Position numbers and translations under genes: made by a program. From the NCBI RefSeq assembly GCF_002161765.1, contig NZ_NFIN01000010.1:45819-109818 (forward strand): DNA of 64,000 nt. Direction: 5' to 3'. Each line of letters begins with the position of its first letter. Position 1 is the stretch's first letter. Origin of the DNA: Bacteroides sp. An322 (GTDB taxonomy: Bacteria; Bacteroidota; Bacteroidia; Bacteroidales; Bacteroidaceae). The notes beneath the pieces were generated by a model, which worked only from the letters and a program-made list of their open reading frames with translations, made no database searches and was not told the origin of the DNA. Shown here piece by piece: positions 25,105 to 33,915 of this stretch.

Positions 25105-25163
25105 TTCTCCGTGTGCTTTGCTTTCTCTAAAATAATGCTCTGCGCTTTTGCGTCTCTGCGTTT
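25105..25163. repeat. Half element of the CGCAGAGACGCAAA family
   Basis: The words GTGTGCTTTGCTTTCTC and CTCTGCGCTTTTGCGTCTC copy the right half of the element at 5845-5973. No left half is present, so it cannot fold the long stem. Confidence 0.6.
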
Positions 25164-25168
25164 ATAGT

Positions 25169-26509
25169 TTATTTCACTGGGAAGTACAAGGTGAACTCGG
25201 TGAAATCGCCTTCGATGCTGGTGACGAACACTTTTCCTTCGTGGGCATTCATCACTTGCTGCACGAAGTTCAGCCCTAAGCCGAAGCCTGAGGCTTTCTT
25301 CCGGTCTTTCTTTCGTCCGGCTGCGGCACGCTCGTATTTGTTGAAGATGGTGCGCTGGTCGGCTTCCGAGATGCCTAAGCCGTTGTCGTGTATCTTGACG
25401 AGGGTGTATCTCTCGTTCAGTTCCGAAGCGATGCGGATGTCTACGCCGCTTTCTTTGGAATACTTGATGGCATTGTCGATGAGGTTGCTCAGTACTTCTT
25501 CTAAGTATTCCTTGTCGGCATAGACCGACGGGGCTTGCAGGCTGAGGGTGAAGCGGACGGGCTTTTGCGCCTTGGCGGTAAACTTTGCGGTGAGTTTCTC
25601 TATCACCGGTGCCAAGGGCACGTCTTCGCGGAACATTTCTAACTTATGGCTTTCTAATTTCGAGAGGGTCAGCACTTTGTTGGTGAGGGTGAGCAGGTGG
25701 TCCACTTCGCTTTCGGCTATGGAGAAGTAGCGTTCTTTCAGGTCGGGTTTGCCGTCCAGCCTTCCGCTATGCAGGAAGCTGAGCGTGGTGAAGATGGTGC
25801 TGAGCGGTGTCTTCATGTCGTGTATCATGGCGTAGGTGAAGTCTTCTCGTATCTGGAAAATCTTGTTCATCTGCGCGATGATGCGGATTTGGTAGATGAT
25901 GCAGGCGATGACAAAAGACAGGATAATCAGTGTGGAAAAAATCAAGAACCCCATACGCTCAAAAAAAACTTTATGTGGATTTGTTAAAATAAGCTGTATG
26001 CCTAAAGATTTGTTTATTCTGATTGGTATAATTGAGGTCTTGAGACTACCTATCGTGGGTATTGTTTTTTGTTGACTTTTCTGAAATATTTCGTTTTCGT
26101 TATAGGGATTGACAACACAAACTACATATTGGCTTTTGAGATTTCTTTTGCATAAATGTAAATTAACTAATGAATCAATTTCATTTAAAGAATACCGAAT
26201 ACCTAATTTAGTAATTCCTTCATAGATATAGGTGTTTATAGGTAAAGAATCATTTGGGGCTCCTCCTCCGATTATAGTGCCTTCTGGAACTTTTTTAGAT
26301 ATTAAATTAGCTTCTTCATATAACGCTGCATCCAAAATGGAGGTACATTCTTTTTGGATGTCATTTTTAATTAGAGTATATACATTATACAGCCATACCG
26401 TCTGCAAAGCCAATGCCCCGATAAGCCCTAAGAAGGTCAATGCGCTTAATCCGATGAACCGCCGGCTCTTTTTATCGGCGAAAAACTCTGTTATCTTTTT
26501 CTTGTCCAT
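25169..26509 (-). CDS. Membrane sensor histidine kinase (paralogue 1)
   Basis: The 446-residue kinase has a cytoplasmic N-tail (MDKKKITEFFADKKSRRF), TM1 at about 18-42, a sensor domain at 45-186 and TM2 at about 187-211. The HisKA H-box is YAMIHDMKTPLSTIF (His230). HATPase motifs are LSNLIDNAIKYSKESG (N box), HDNGLGISEADQRTIF (G1) and SGFGLGLNFV (G2). The transmitter is almost identical to the kinase at 33916, but the sensor domain is strongly diverged and visibly AT-richer. No response regulator is adjacent; the likely partner is the OmpR-type regulator at 35914. It is divergent from a small-membrane-protein/ABC operon whose promoter carries the shared 3x11-bp box, so signal and output are paired. 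Confidence 0.92.
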   Translation of the reverse strand: MDKKKITEFFADKKSRRFIGLSALTFLGLIGALALQTVWLYNVYTLIKNDIQKECTSILDAALYEEANLISKKVPEGTIIGGGAPNDSLPINTYIYEGITKLGIRYSLNEIDSLVNLHLCKRNLKSQYVVCVVNPYNENEIFQKSQQKTIPTIGSLKTSIIPIRINKSLGIQLILTNPHKVFFERMGFLIFSTLIILSFVIACIIYQIRIIAQMNKIFQIREDFTYAMIHDMKTPLSTIFTTLSFLHSGRLDGKPDLKERYFSIAESEVDHLLTLTNKVLTLSKLESHKLEMFREDVPLAPVIEKLTAKFTAKAQKPVRFTLSLQAPSVYADKEYLEEVLSNLIDNAIKYSKESGVDIRIASELNERYTLVKIHDNGLGISEADQRTIFNKYERAAAGRKKDRKKASGFGLGLNFVQQVMNAHEGKVFVTSIEGDFTEFTLYFPVK

Positions 26510-26573
26510 AGTCTGTAATGTTTCTTGCGGGCAAAGATACGATTATCTTCGGAAGCGGGAAACAAAATTTCTC

Positions 26574-26631
26574 GTTAACCTAAAGATAACATAGCGATAA
26601 CATAACGTGTGAGGACGGATGCTTATCTTTG
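26574..26631 (+). promoter_or_regulatory. Response-regulator box A and promoter of the small membrane protein/ABC operon
   Basis: Three tandem 11-bp repeats lie at 26574-26584 (GTTAACCTAAA), 26585-26595 (GATAACATAGC) and 26596-26606 (GATAACATAAC). Exactly 17 bases later comes the -7 box TATCTTTG (26624-26631). No -33 TTG is present, as expected for an activator-dependent promoter. The same array with the same spacing occurs at 30856 and 35307. A minus-strand -7 box for the kinase (26532-26539) lies on the other side. Confidence 0.8.
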
Positions 26632-26660
26632 CGTCAGTAAAACTTAAAGAAAAAAGAAAT

Positions 26661-26921
26661 ATGAAATCGAAGAATTTGAATCGTGTGCAAATGTTTATCC
26701 TTTTTGGAGTGGTGTATTTGTTTGTCAAGTGCGGTTATCGTCCGATGAAACAATGGTTGATAGACGGTTATGTAGATTGGAATGCTTATTCTTTCGGATA
26801 TACGTTCGGGTCGGCTTTTTGCACGCTTGCGGTTTTAGGTGTTGCGTATGCCGCTATCATGTGGGGATATCCATGGTTGAAACGGATGTTGGGTAAAGCA
26901 TCTGAGGATGTAAAAGGATGA
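26661..26921 (+). CDS. Small inner-membrane protein, first gene of an ABC operon (86 aa)
   Basis: The start at 26661 (MKSKNLNRVQMFILFGVVYL) lies 30 bases after the -7 box; an ATG at 26619 lies upstream of it and is excluded. Two membrane segments are visible (about 10-24 and 55-72, AFCTLAVLGVAYAAIMW), with a basic WLKRMLGK tail. The family is not recognised. It is the first target of response-regulator box A and is followed by an ABC permease-like protein and an ATPase. A remnant of a second copy lies at 23408-23463. Confidence 0.75.
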   Translation: MKSKNLNRVQMFILFGVVYLFVKCGYRPMKQWLIDGYVDWNAYSFGYTFGSAFCTLAVLGVAYAAIMWGYPWLKRMLGKASEDVKG

Positions 26922-26940
26922 TTTCATTAGTGTGGAGCTA

Positions 26941-27873
26941 ATGTTTGGATATTACGTCAGGTTGCGCTTGCGGAGCGGAGGCAGGTTGTTGAAGGAACTG
27001 GGTATCGTGAGGAGCATGTTGTTGGTGGGATTACTTGCTTTTGCCGTGGCAATATTGTGCAAGGTGGAGGCAAGCTGGATTCTTCCGTTAGTCTGCTTGC
27101 TGGTGATAGGCGGTTATCATCAGACGAGGAAAGACAGGGATTTCTTGCGTCGCTTTACCGATGATGTGTCGCTTTTTTTTCTCTGTGAATACCTTTTGTT
27201 GAGCTTGCCTTTTGTTGTAATAGCAGGGATAAGGGGCGACTGGGTGATTGCTTTGTGCATACCGTTGGTGATTGGTTGGATTCCTTTTCTGCGTCCAGTC
27301 CGTTTCCGGACAATTCCCGTAAGGCTCGGTTTCCTGTATGTCGGAAATATGGAATACATCCGGATGTTCCGTCGTATGGGCTGGTTATACCTTATTACAA
27401 TAGGTGTATCGGCATTGGGATGTCTGCACGGCAATGTAAGGGTGGCAAAAGCTGGTATGGTGCTTTGGGGCATTATCCAGTCGGGTGCTTACAGTTACGT
27501 GCCTGATGCGCATTTGTTGCAAAAGTTCAAGAGTTACCGTATCCTGCAAAGGGAATTATGGAAAGCGAATGTGTGGAACGCATCGGTTTTTTCCTTGCCT
27601 TTCGGGGTGATGTGTTTTGCCGTCGGATTCCGGACAGAAGATGTTCTGTTTTTCTTTTCTTGCCTGATGGCGGGTGTCTTCTATCTGCAAGTCATGGCGT
27701 TGTTCCGTTGGGTTTGTCCGGTGTCTGCCGGAATTGTGGTGATACAGCTTGCCGTATGTATTCCCTTGTTTGTATGGACTTGTTTTGTTTGGGTGGGCTG
27801 TTTGGCGGAACTGATGATTGTAGGAATACTTTCGTATGTGATATGGATAAAATGGAAAGTTCTATGGAAATGA
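26941..27873 (+). CDS. Polytopic membrane protein, probable ABC transporter permease
   Basis: The start is taken as the ATG at 26941 (MFGYYVRLRLRSGGRLLKEL); a GTG three codons earlier is possible. The 310-residue protein has about eight hydrophobic segments, for example SMLLVGLLAFAVAILC, WILPLVCLLVIGGY and FLYVGN...YLITIGVSALGC. It lacks recognisable enzymatic motifs. It overlaps the ABC ATPase gene by 4 bases (ATGA), so the two are translationally coupled and probably form one transporter. No close family name is evident. Substrates of such regulated exporters are often antimicrobial peptides or lipids, but that is inference. Confidence 0.75.
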   Translation: MFGYYVRLRLRSGGRLLKELGIVRSMLLVGLLAFAVAILCKVEASWILPLVCLLVIGGYHQTRKDRDFLRRFTDDVSLFFLCEYLLLSLPFVVIAGIRGDWVIALCIPLVIGWIPFLRPVRFRTIPVRLGFLYVGNMEYIRMFRRMGWLYLITIGVSALGCLHGNVRVAKAGMVLWGIIQSGAYSYVPDAHLLQKFKSYRILQRELWKANVWNASVFSLPFGVMCFAVGFRTEDVLFFFSCLMAGVFYLQVMALFRWVCPVSAGIVVIQLAVCIPLFVWTCFVWVGCLAELMIVGILSYVIWIKWKVLWK

Positions 27874-28529
27874 TACGTATGGAACATGTGTCGAAATCGT
27901 TCGGGAGTTTGAAAGTGCTCGATGATGTTTCGCTGGTTTGCGACTTTGGAAAGGTGTACGGATTGGTAGGCGATAACGGGGCGGGAAAAACCACATTGTT
28001 CCGTTGCCTGACTGGGATGACTTCGTACGAAGGCATGATTCGGAAAGGTGATTGGGTGACGGTGGGCTATCTGCCTGCCGACAATTTCTTCTATCCGCTG
28101 GTGACGGGATACGAATACATCGCATTTTGTTTGCGGGCATACGGGAAAAAGGTCAATCGGAAACTAATTGATTGCCTGAATGAGAGAATGTTCCGTCTGC
28201 CCCTCGACCGCTATGCTTCCGAATATTCTACGGGGATGCAGAAGAAGCTGGCCCTTATGGCGGTTTATATGCAAGACCCTGACCTCTATATCTTGGACGA
28301 ACCCTTCAACGGCGTTGACCTGAAAGGGTGCATCCAGATGAAACACTTGATAGATTACCTGAAAGGGAAATGGAAAACCGTCATCCTGTCTTCGCATCGG
28401 TTGGATGTCTTGCATGAGGTGTGCGACAGCATTCATTACCTGCGTGAAGGCAAACTGGTGAAAGGGCTCACTTGCGGGTCGGTAGAGGAAATCGAGCGGT
28501 TTATCCTGAACGAGGAAGAAGGAGCGTGA
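27870..28529 (+). CDS. ABC transporter ATP-binding protein
   Basis: The 219-residue ATPase has Walker A GDNGAGKTT, a Q-loop region, a signature YSTGMQKKL (in place of LSGGQ), Walker B LYILDEPFNGVD and the H-loop SSHRLD. This is the pattern of ABC-2-type ATPases. The start at 27870 (MIRMEHVSKSFGSLKVLDDV) overlaps the permease stop in ATGA; in-frame ATGs at 27843, 27852 and 27864 are alternatives. It is the last gene of the operon driven by response-regulator box A. Confidence 0.9.
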   Translation: MIRMEHVSKSFGSLKVLDDVSLVCDFGKVYGLVGDNGAGKTTLFRCLTGMTSYEGMIRKGDWVTVGYLPADNFFYPLVTGYEYIAFCLRAYGKKVNRKLIDCLNERMFRLPLDRYASEYSTGMQKKLALMAVYMQDPDLYILDEPFNGVDLKGCIQMKHLIDYLKGKWKTVILSSHRLDVLHEVCDSIHYLREGKLVKGLTCGSVEEIERFILNEEEGA

Positions 28530-28976
28530 GTGCTTTTCACCACAGATTGCACGGACTGGAAAAGAACAGAAACAGTTTTGAATGAATCGGAGAAGGACGT
28601 TGCGTACATTTATAATTAATTCCTCAATACCTTCACTACATTTCAGTTTCCGCTTAGGTTGTATATCGATGCAAACGATACCTTTTTATGGTTTCCGTCC
28701 CAAGAACATACGGTTTTGGGACGGAAACCATATGTTTTTGCATCGGAAACCGTACGGTTTTGAGACGGAGAACGTAAAAGTAAGGCTGCTTCAAACAGGT
28801 TATCTCCCATTCAATCCTGCATTAATTCATTCTCGGCCGAACAAATTTATTGTATTTAGAACAAGATGAGAAAATAAAAGTTGAACCAGTGAATAATATA
28901 TCTTCATTTGGTGCATCGTTAGAATTCATTATGGAATCCATTAAAAAGCCAGTTCATACTGTAGTGGTACTGTTTG
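28530..28976. other. Gene-free interval with palindromes
   Basis: No coding frame is convincing. A half copy of the CACCACAGATT repeat lies near 28538. A 17-bp perfect inverted repeat (TATGGTTTCCGTCCCAA, 28687-28703 and 28716-28732) is followed by decayed copies (CGGAAACCGTACGGTTTTG). The last 60 bases run into the convergent ATPase gene. Confidence 0.6.
28687..28732. repeat. Perfect 17-bp inverted repeat with degenerate tandem copies
   Basis: TATGGTTTCCGTCCCAA pairs with its exact complement across 12 bases. The following 40 bases repeat the words GGAAACC and ACGGTTTTG with changes. It is probably the terminator of the ABC operon. Confidence 0.7.
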
Positions 28977-30734
28977 TTATAGGACGATACTTCCTGTTTC
29001 TTCGCAAATCTTCATCTCTGCTCCTTGGAACACAATTTTCAGCAGATGTAGCTGGGTATGGGTGCAGAGCCGTCTCACTATTTTGTCCCCACTGTATTTT
29101 CTCAGTTGTTCGTTGGCTTCCCTGCTCTTCTCTTCTATTTCCGCATCGGTAGCGGAAGGCTTCACGTATTTCAGTTCCATGATGTAGCTGTGGGCAATTT
29201 CAGGGAAACGAGCTTTGTCGGGTAGCAGAAAGAAATCGCTGTATCCGTAGTTCAGTTCGGTTTCTGGCTCTACCAAATAGAGGCTGTTCAGTGCCAGGAA
29301 TGCTTTAAAGAATCCCTGCAGGTTGTGTTCTCCCAAGATGCTGTCTCTTACGGATGAGTTCTCCCGGTATGCAGTAGCGATACGGTTTAGTAGTGGATTC
29401 CATTCTCCGTCAAAAGACATCAGGTCCATTTCATCCTGTAAGGCAATGATGTCCATATGCGCATTACGGTTGAAATAGTCTCGCATAAAACTCCAGTATT
29501 GTTCACGGATGCAGTTGTTGGGTATGGTCATTTCGATACGTCTTCCCACACTTCTTTTCATGGTGAGCAGTCCGTAATAATAGAGGAGGCTTCTGAAATT
29601 CTCATCTTCTGTTATGTATTCGGCAGGGAACGAAGTCTTCAGTGTCATCAGTATCGAACCTTTGGCAGCTATCTCTTCGATGACACTCATACGGTTTTCC
29701 CGCTGGTTTCCCCGGTCAATGTCTGCAAGCATTTTCAGCTTTTTGTAGTCGGTACGGATATTCTTGTCTACCATTTCTTTAGGAGCACGTGCGTACTGAA
29801 CCTGATGTCTCAGGTAGTAATAAACCATATCACAATTGTACAATCGGTCATCATTCAGGCATTCTTCGGCGAAACAATAGTTATTATACCATGGATTCAT
29901 TTCCGTCATCATGGTTTCGATGTCAGCATCGGCACGTAGTTTGCCGTTTTCCTGATAATAACGGAACATCTTCCTTACGTCTGTTTCCGAGAATCCGAGC
30001 ATGTGGTTGAATTCCGGTGCTTGCGAGATGTTCCAGTCGATGTTGTATCCGCTTGACAAGTCGTCTAATGTAACCGGTGATACACCGATAAGAAATACGC
30101 GGGTGAACATGGCTTTGAATAATTTGAAGTATGCACGATAGAAACCACTCGCATGGGGCAGGCGCCGAAACAGTTCTTTGCCACCATTGCTTAGGATAAC
30201 ATTGGTGAAATTATCATATTCGTCAATTATCAGGTAAAGTGGATATCCTTTTTTGTGTGCATGTAGATTGATGTAGTTCAGTTTGGAACGGGCACTGCTT
30301 TCTTTTTTGACTTCTTGCTCAAATCCGTTGTCGTAGAAACTGGCATAGATTTCGGCAAAAACGTCCAGTACTTGTCCACAATATTTGTTGAAGTTTTCTT
30401 CCAATTCCTGTTCATTGAATCCTGTTCCCACAATGGAAAAATCAAAATAGATAATCTGAAAAGCATTCTTCAGCGGTGTGGGATGTTCCTTTATCCACAA
30501 TCCGTCAAACAGCATATCGAACCGGTCTGCTTTGGCAATGTCGTAATACGCCTGCATCATGCTGACGAATACGCTCTTGCCGAATCTTCTGGGACGGATT
30601 AGGAAAAGGTAGTTGCCCATATCCTCCAGCAGGGGAAGATACATCGTCTTGTCTACGTAATAGGAATTTTCTTGCCTTAGCTGTTCAAAATTTGCCACTC
30701 CGTAAGGGATGCCTTTCACTTTTTCCTTTTCCAT
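28977..30734 (-). CDS. AAA-ATPase-like / PD-(D/E)XK nuclease-like protein (DUF1703 type)
   Basis: The 585-residue protein has the AAA-ATPase-like domain at the N-terminus (IPYGVANFEQLRQENSYYVD, then LIRPRRFGKSVFVSMM as P-loop, and LYLIIDEYDNFTN as Walker B). The C-terminal region is typical of the family's PD-(D/E)XK domain (DFFLLPDKARFPEIAHSYIM with ELKYVK as the E-x-K element). These genes occur in many copies in Bacteroides and Prevotella genomes, and their function is unsettled. It is monocistronic, with a minus-strand -7 box at 30766-30773, and divergent from the M16 peptidase. Confidence 0.88.
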   Translation of the reverse strand: MEKEKVKGIPYGVANFEQLRQENSYYVDKTMYLPLLEDMGNYLFLIRPRRFGKSVFVSMMQAYYDIAKADRFDMLFDGLWIKEHPTPLKNAFQIIYFDFSIVGTGFNEQELEENFNKYCGQVLDVFAEIYASFYDNGFEQEVKKESSARSKLNYINLHAHKKGYPLYLIIDEYDNFTNVILSNGGKELFRRLPHASGFYRAYFKLFKAMFTRVFLIGVSPVTLDDLSSGYNIDWNISQAPEFNHMLGFSETDVRKMFRYYQENGKLRADADIETMMTEMNPWYNNYCFAEECLNDDRLYNCDMVYYYLRHQVQYARAPKEMVDKNIRTDYKKLKMLADIDRGNQRENRMSVIEEIAAKGSILMTLKTSFPAEYITEDENFRSLLYYYGLLTMKRSVGRRIEMTIPNNCIREQYWSFMRDYFNRNAHMDIIALQDEMDLMSFDGEWNPLLNRIATAYRENSSVRDSILGEHNLQGFFKAFLALNSLYLVEPETELNYGYSDFFLLPDKARFPEIAHSYIMELKYVKPSATDAEIEEKSREANEQLRKYSGDKIVRRLCTHTQLHLLKIVFQGAEMKICEETGSIVL

Positions 30735-30855
30735 ACCAGAATTGTTTTATGGGTTTATCATACGACAAAGATACATTTTTTTCACCACAGATTGCGCAAA
30801 AGATTGTTTTTTGTTTGATGTCAGCCAGGGGTGTGGTTTTCTATCGTGAATCCCC

Positions 30856-30913
30856 GTTAACCTAAAGATAACATTTCGATAACATAGCGTGCGGAGGCAA
30901 AAGCTTACTTTTG
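30856..30913 (+). promoter_or_regulatory. Response-regulator box C and promoter of the M16 peptidase gene
   Basis: Three 11-bp repeats lie at 30856-30866 (GTTAACCTAAA), 30867-30877 (GATAACATTTC) and 30878-30888 (GATAACATAGC). Exactly 17 bases later comes the -7 box TACTTTTG (30906-30913). Arrangement and spacing equal boxes A and B. No kinase gene is beside it, so it is a third, unlinked target of the same regulator. Confidence 0.8.
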
Positions 30914-30961
30914 CATCGTTAAAAGGAAAATAATCTGATAAAAAGTAATAAGAAAAAGTTT

Positions 30962-33775
30962 ATGAAAAGATTTACGAAATTTATTTGTTTGGCCTTGGCG
31001 GGATGCAGCATGCTTCCCTTGGGCTTACGGGCACAGCAGATGCCTCCTGTACCAGTGGACAAGAACGTCCGTATAGGAAAACTGGACAACGGACTGACCT
31101 ACTACATCCGTCACAACGACTATCCGGAAAACCAGGTGGACTTCTATATCGCCCAAAAGGTAGGGTCCATTCAGGAAGAAGAAAACCAGCGCGGATTGGC
31201 TCACTTCTTAGAGCACATGTGTTTCAACGGCACCAAGCATTTCCCCGGCAACACGTTGATTCCCTGGCTGGAATCGGTAGGCGTGAAGTTCGGCATGAAC
31301 CTCAATGCCTATACAGCTGTCGACGAGACCGTGTACCGCATCTGCGGAGTGCCTTCGGAACGCATCGGTGTGCAAGACTCCTGCCTGCTGATTTTGAGCG
31401 ACTGGGCAAACGGTCTGTTGCTCGAAGACAAAGCCATTGATGAGGAACGTGCCGTGATTCATGAAGAATGGCGCAGCCAGATGCCTCCCATGCAGCGTAT
31501 CTTTGAAAAGACATCACCGGTTATTTTCCCGGATAGCCGGTATGGCAGCCGTTCTCCTATCGGACTGATGTCTGTTGTCGACCATTTCCCTTATCAGGCT
31601 TTGCGCGATTATTACGAGAAATGGTATCGCCCCGACTTGCAGGGAGTCGTGGTGGTAGGTGATGTGGATGTAGACCGCATCGAAGCGAAAATCAAGGAGC
31701 TGTTTGCGCCTATTGAGCTTCCTGCCCAGCCTGCCGAACGTGTTTATTATCCGGTAGATGATTTTACCGAACCGGTGATAGCCATCGGACAGGACAAGGA
31801 GCAGGGCAACTCGCTGGTGAAGTTCTACTTCAAGTATGATGTATTGCCCGATTCGCTCCGCAACACGATGCTGGCGCTTACCACCGAATACATGCTGGAC
31901 ATGGCGGACATGATGATGATGTATCGCCTGCACGACATCTCCACCCGGCCGGATGCTCCGTATGCTTTGGCGCAGGGACAGCATGGCGACATGGAGTTGT
32001 GTAAGACCAAGAAGGCGATGGCATATATTGCCGTACCGAAAGGGAGCGACACCGAACCGGCTATGGATGCGGTCTATCGGGAAGTGTTGCGTGCCAAACG
32101 CGGAGGCTTTACCGCTACCGAATATGCCCGTTGCCGTTCTGAATACCTGTCGCAACTGGAGCAGGCATACAATAACCGCAATCATCAGGAGAACCGGAAG
32201 CTGGCAGAATCTTATGTCCGTAACTTCCTCGACAAGACACCGATTCCGGGTATCGAGAACGAATATCAGCTGATGAATATGCTTGCCAATCAGATTCCGG
32301 TTGAGGCGGTCAATCAGATGTATGCCCAGTTGCTTAACGAACGGAACATGGCTGTTCTGATTGCGCTTCCCGAAAAAGAAGGTGTCGTTTGTCCGGATGC
32401 CGCAGCCCTGAAGGCTTCATTGGCACAGATAGATGCCGAAGAGATTGCTCCGTATGTGGATAATGTAAAGAATGAGCCGCTGATAAGCCAGCTTCCGGCA
32501 GCCGGAAAGGTTGTATCGGAAAAAGCGCTTCCCCAGTTCGGCGCCAAGGAATGGATGCTATCAAACGGAGTGAAGGTGATTGTGAAGAAGACTGACTTCA
32601 AAAACGATGAAATCGTATTCCGTGCTACGGCTAAGGGTGGTACGTCGGTTTATGGCGACGAACTGGTTAACGATTTGCTATTCATGCCTGTCGTGGCTGC
32701 CCAGCATGGTTTAGGCGAGTTCACCTTTGCCGATTTGGCAAAGCAAATGGCAGGAAAGCAAGCGATTGTCAATATCGAACTGGACCATTACGTGCGCAAT
32801 GTCAGCGGCAATGCCACTCCTAAAGACCTGAAGACTCTTATGGAACTGATTTACCTGAACTTTACGCAGTTGAATGTCACCGCCGATGAGTTTACGGCAT
32901 TGCAGAACCTGTTGAAAGGTGTGCTTCAGAACCAGGAATCCAATCCCCAACTGATTTTCCAGCAGAAATTGAATCAGTTTATGTATCAGTCGCCGCGTAT
33001 GCAGATATTGGATGCAGCGGATGTCGACGGGGCAAACCGTGAACATATTCTGAAGATGATCCGCGAACAACTTGCCAATGCTTCCCAGTTTACTTTCGTG
33101 TTCAGTGGAAACTTTGATGAAGCAGAGTTGAAAAGCTTGGCGGAACAATATCTGGCTTCGTTGCCGTCCGACCCGGCACAGAAAGCAGAAATCAAGCGTA
33201 TCAGCGGAATTGGGGTGACTGCAGGCGAAAAGACCGGAGAGGTAAAACTGAAAATGGAAGTACCGCAGGCGTATGGCGGCATCTTCGTAAGCGGAACCGT
33301 TCCTTATAACTTCAAGAACCGGATATTGGCATCGATGTGTGCCCAGCTGATGAGTGCCCGCCTGCTCAGCGAGGTAAGAGAAAAAGAAGGGGCTACTTAT
33401 TCTATTGCTACCAGTGGTGTGCTGGAACGTACGTCGGATGTGCCTTTGGTGTATCAGACTGTGTTCCCGATGAAACCGGAGAAGAAAGACCGTGCGCTGG
33501 AGATTATCCGCAACGAATTTGCGAAACTGGCGCAACAGGTAGACGAAGCCGAACTTGCCAAGGTAAAAGAGTTTATGGTAAAACACTTTGCCGAAATGGA
33601 GCGCACCAACAGTTATTGGTGTGGCGAGATAGCCGGCAACGAGCTGCTGCCTTCCGAATTGCCTGCCGATACCAAAGCGGTAATTGAAGCGATTGGCGCA
33701 ACGGATATCTGTAGCTTCATGAAAGAATTGGAAGCCCAGCAGAACTACCGTGTATTTGTGGTGATGCCGATGTGA
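30962..33775 (+). CDS. M16-family zinc metallopeptidase, exported
   Basis: The 937-residue pitrilysin-type peptidase has a signal peptide (FICLALAGCSMLPLGLRAQ). The zinc site HFLEH (His81, Glu84, His85) is followed by a downstream Glu in NAYTAVDETVYRI. A second, inactive M16 half follows (from about residue 510, GAKEWMLSNGVKVIVKKTDF). The two-half layout is usual. It acts on peptides in the periplasm. The promoter has response-regulator box C, so expression should follow the two-component system; degradation of toxic peptides would fit an envelope-stress regulon but is not shown. Confidence 0.92.
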   Translation: MKRFTKFICLALAGCSMLPLGLRAQQMPPVPVDKNVRIGKLDNGLTYYIRHNDYPENQVDFYIAQKVGSIQEEENQRGLAHFLEHMCFNGTKHFPGNTLIPWLESVGVKFGMNLNAYTAVDETVYRICGVPSERIGVQDSCLLILSDWANGLLLEDKAIDEERAVIHEEWRSQMPPMQRIFEKTSPVIFPDSRYGSRSPIGLMSVVDHFPYQALRDYYEKWYRPDLQGVVVVGDVDVDRIEAKIKELFAPIELPAQPAERVYYPVDDFTEPVIAIGQDKEQGNSLVKFYFKYDVLPDSLRNTMLALTTEYMLDMADMMMMYRLHDISTRPDAPYALAQGQHGDMELCKTKKAMAYIAVPKGSDTEPAMDAVYREVLRAKRGGFTATEYARCRSEYLSQLEQAYNNRNHQENRKLAESYVRNFLDKTPIPGIENEYQLMNMLANQIPVEAVNQMYAQLLNERNMAVLIALPEKEGVVCPDAAALKASLAQIDAEEIAPYVDNVKNEPLISQLPAAGKVVSEKALPQFGAKEWMLSNGVKVIVKKTDFKNDEIVFRATAKGGTSVYGDELVNDLLFMPVVAAQHGLGEFTFADLAKQMAGKQAIVNIELDHYVRNVSGNATPKDLKTLMELIYLNFTQLNVTADEFTALQNLLKGVLQNQESNPQLIFQQKLNQFMYQSPRMQILDAADVDGANREHILKMIREQLANASQFTFVFSGNFDEAELKSLAEQYLASLPSDPAQKAEIKRISGIGVTAGEKTGEVKLKMEVPQAYGGIFVSGTVPYNFKNRILASMCAQLMSARLLSEVREKEGATYSIATSGVLERTSDVPLVYQTVFPMKPEKKDRALEIIRNEFAKLAQQVDEAELAKVKEFMVKHFAEMERTNSYWCGEIAGNELLPSELPADTKAVIEAIGATDICSFMKELEAQQNYRVFVVMPM

Positions 33776-33785
33776 TTTTAGTTAA

Positions 33786-33910
33786 CTAGTTGACCAGGTA
33801 CTAGGTGACTAGGTTTTAAAAAACAATACTTTATCAAGTATATAGTCTTGCTGATGTTTACTAATGTATTTAATATCTAGTCACCTAGTCACCTAGTACC
33901 TAGTCACCTG
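33786..33910. repeat. Palindromic element, CTAGGTGA family (convergent terminator position)
   Basis: AGGTACTAGGTGACTAGGT (33796-33814) has an exact complement at 33883-33901. The words CTAGGTGA and CTAGGTAC are iterated on both sides. It lies between the convergent M16 peptidase and kinase genes. Confidence 0.8.
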
Positions 33911-33915
33911 AATAA

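Noticed and set aside
26661..28529. Naming the ABC transporter BceAB-like or a bacteriocin exporter
   Set aside because: The permease lacks the large extracytoplasmic domain of BceB and matches no specific family by eye.
28850..29152. 100-codon plus-strand frame
   Set aside because: Mostly antisense to the C-terminus of the AAA-ATPase-like gene.
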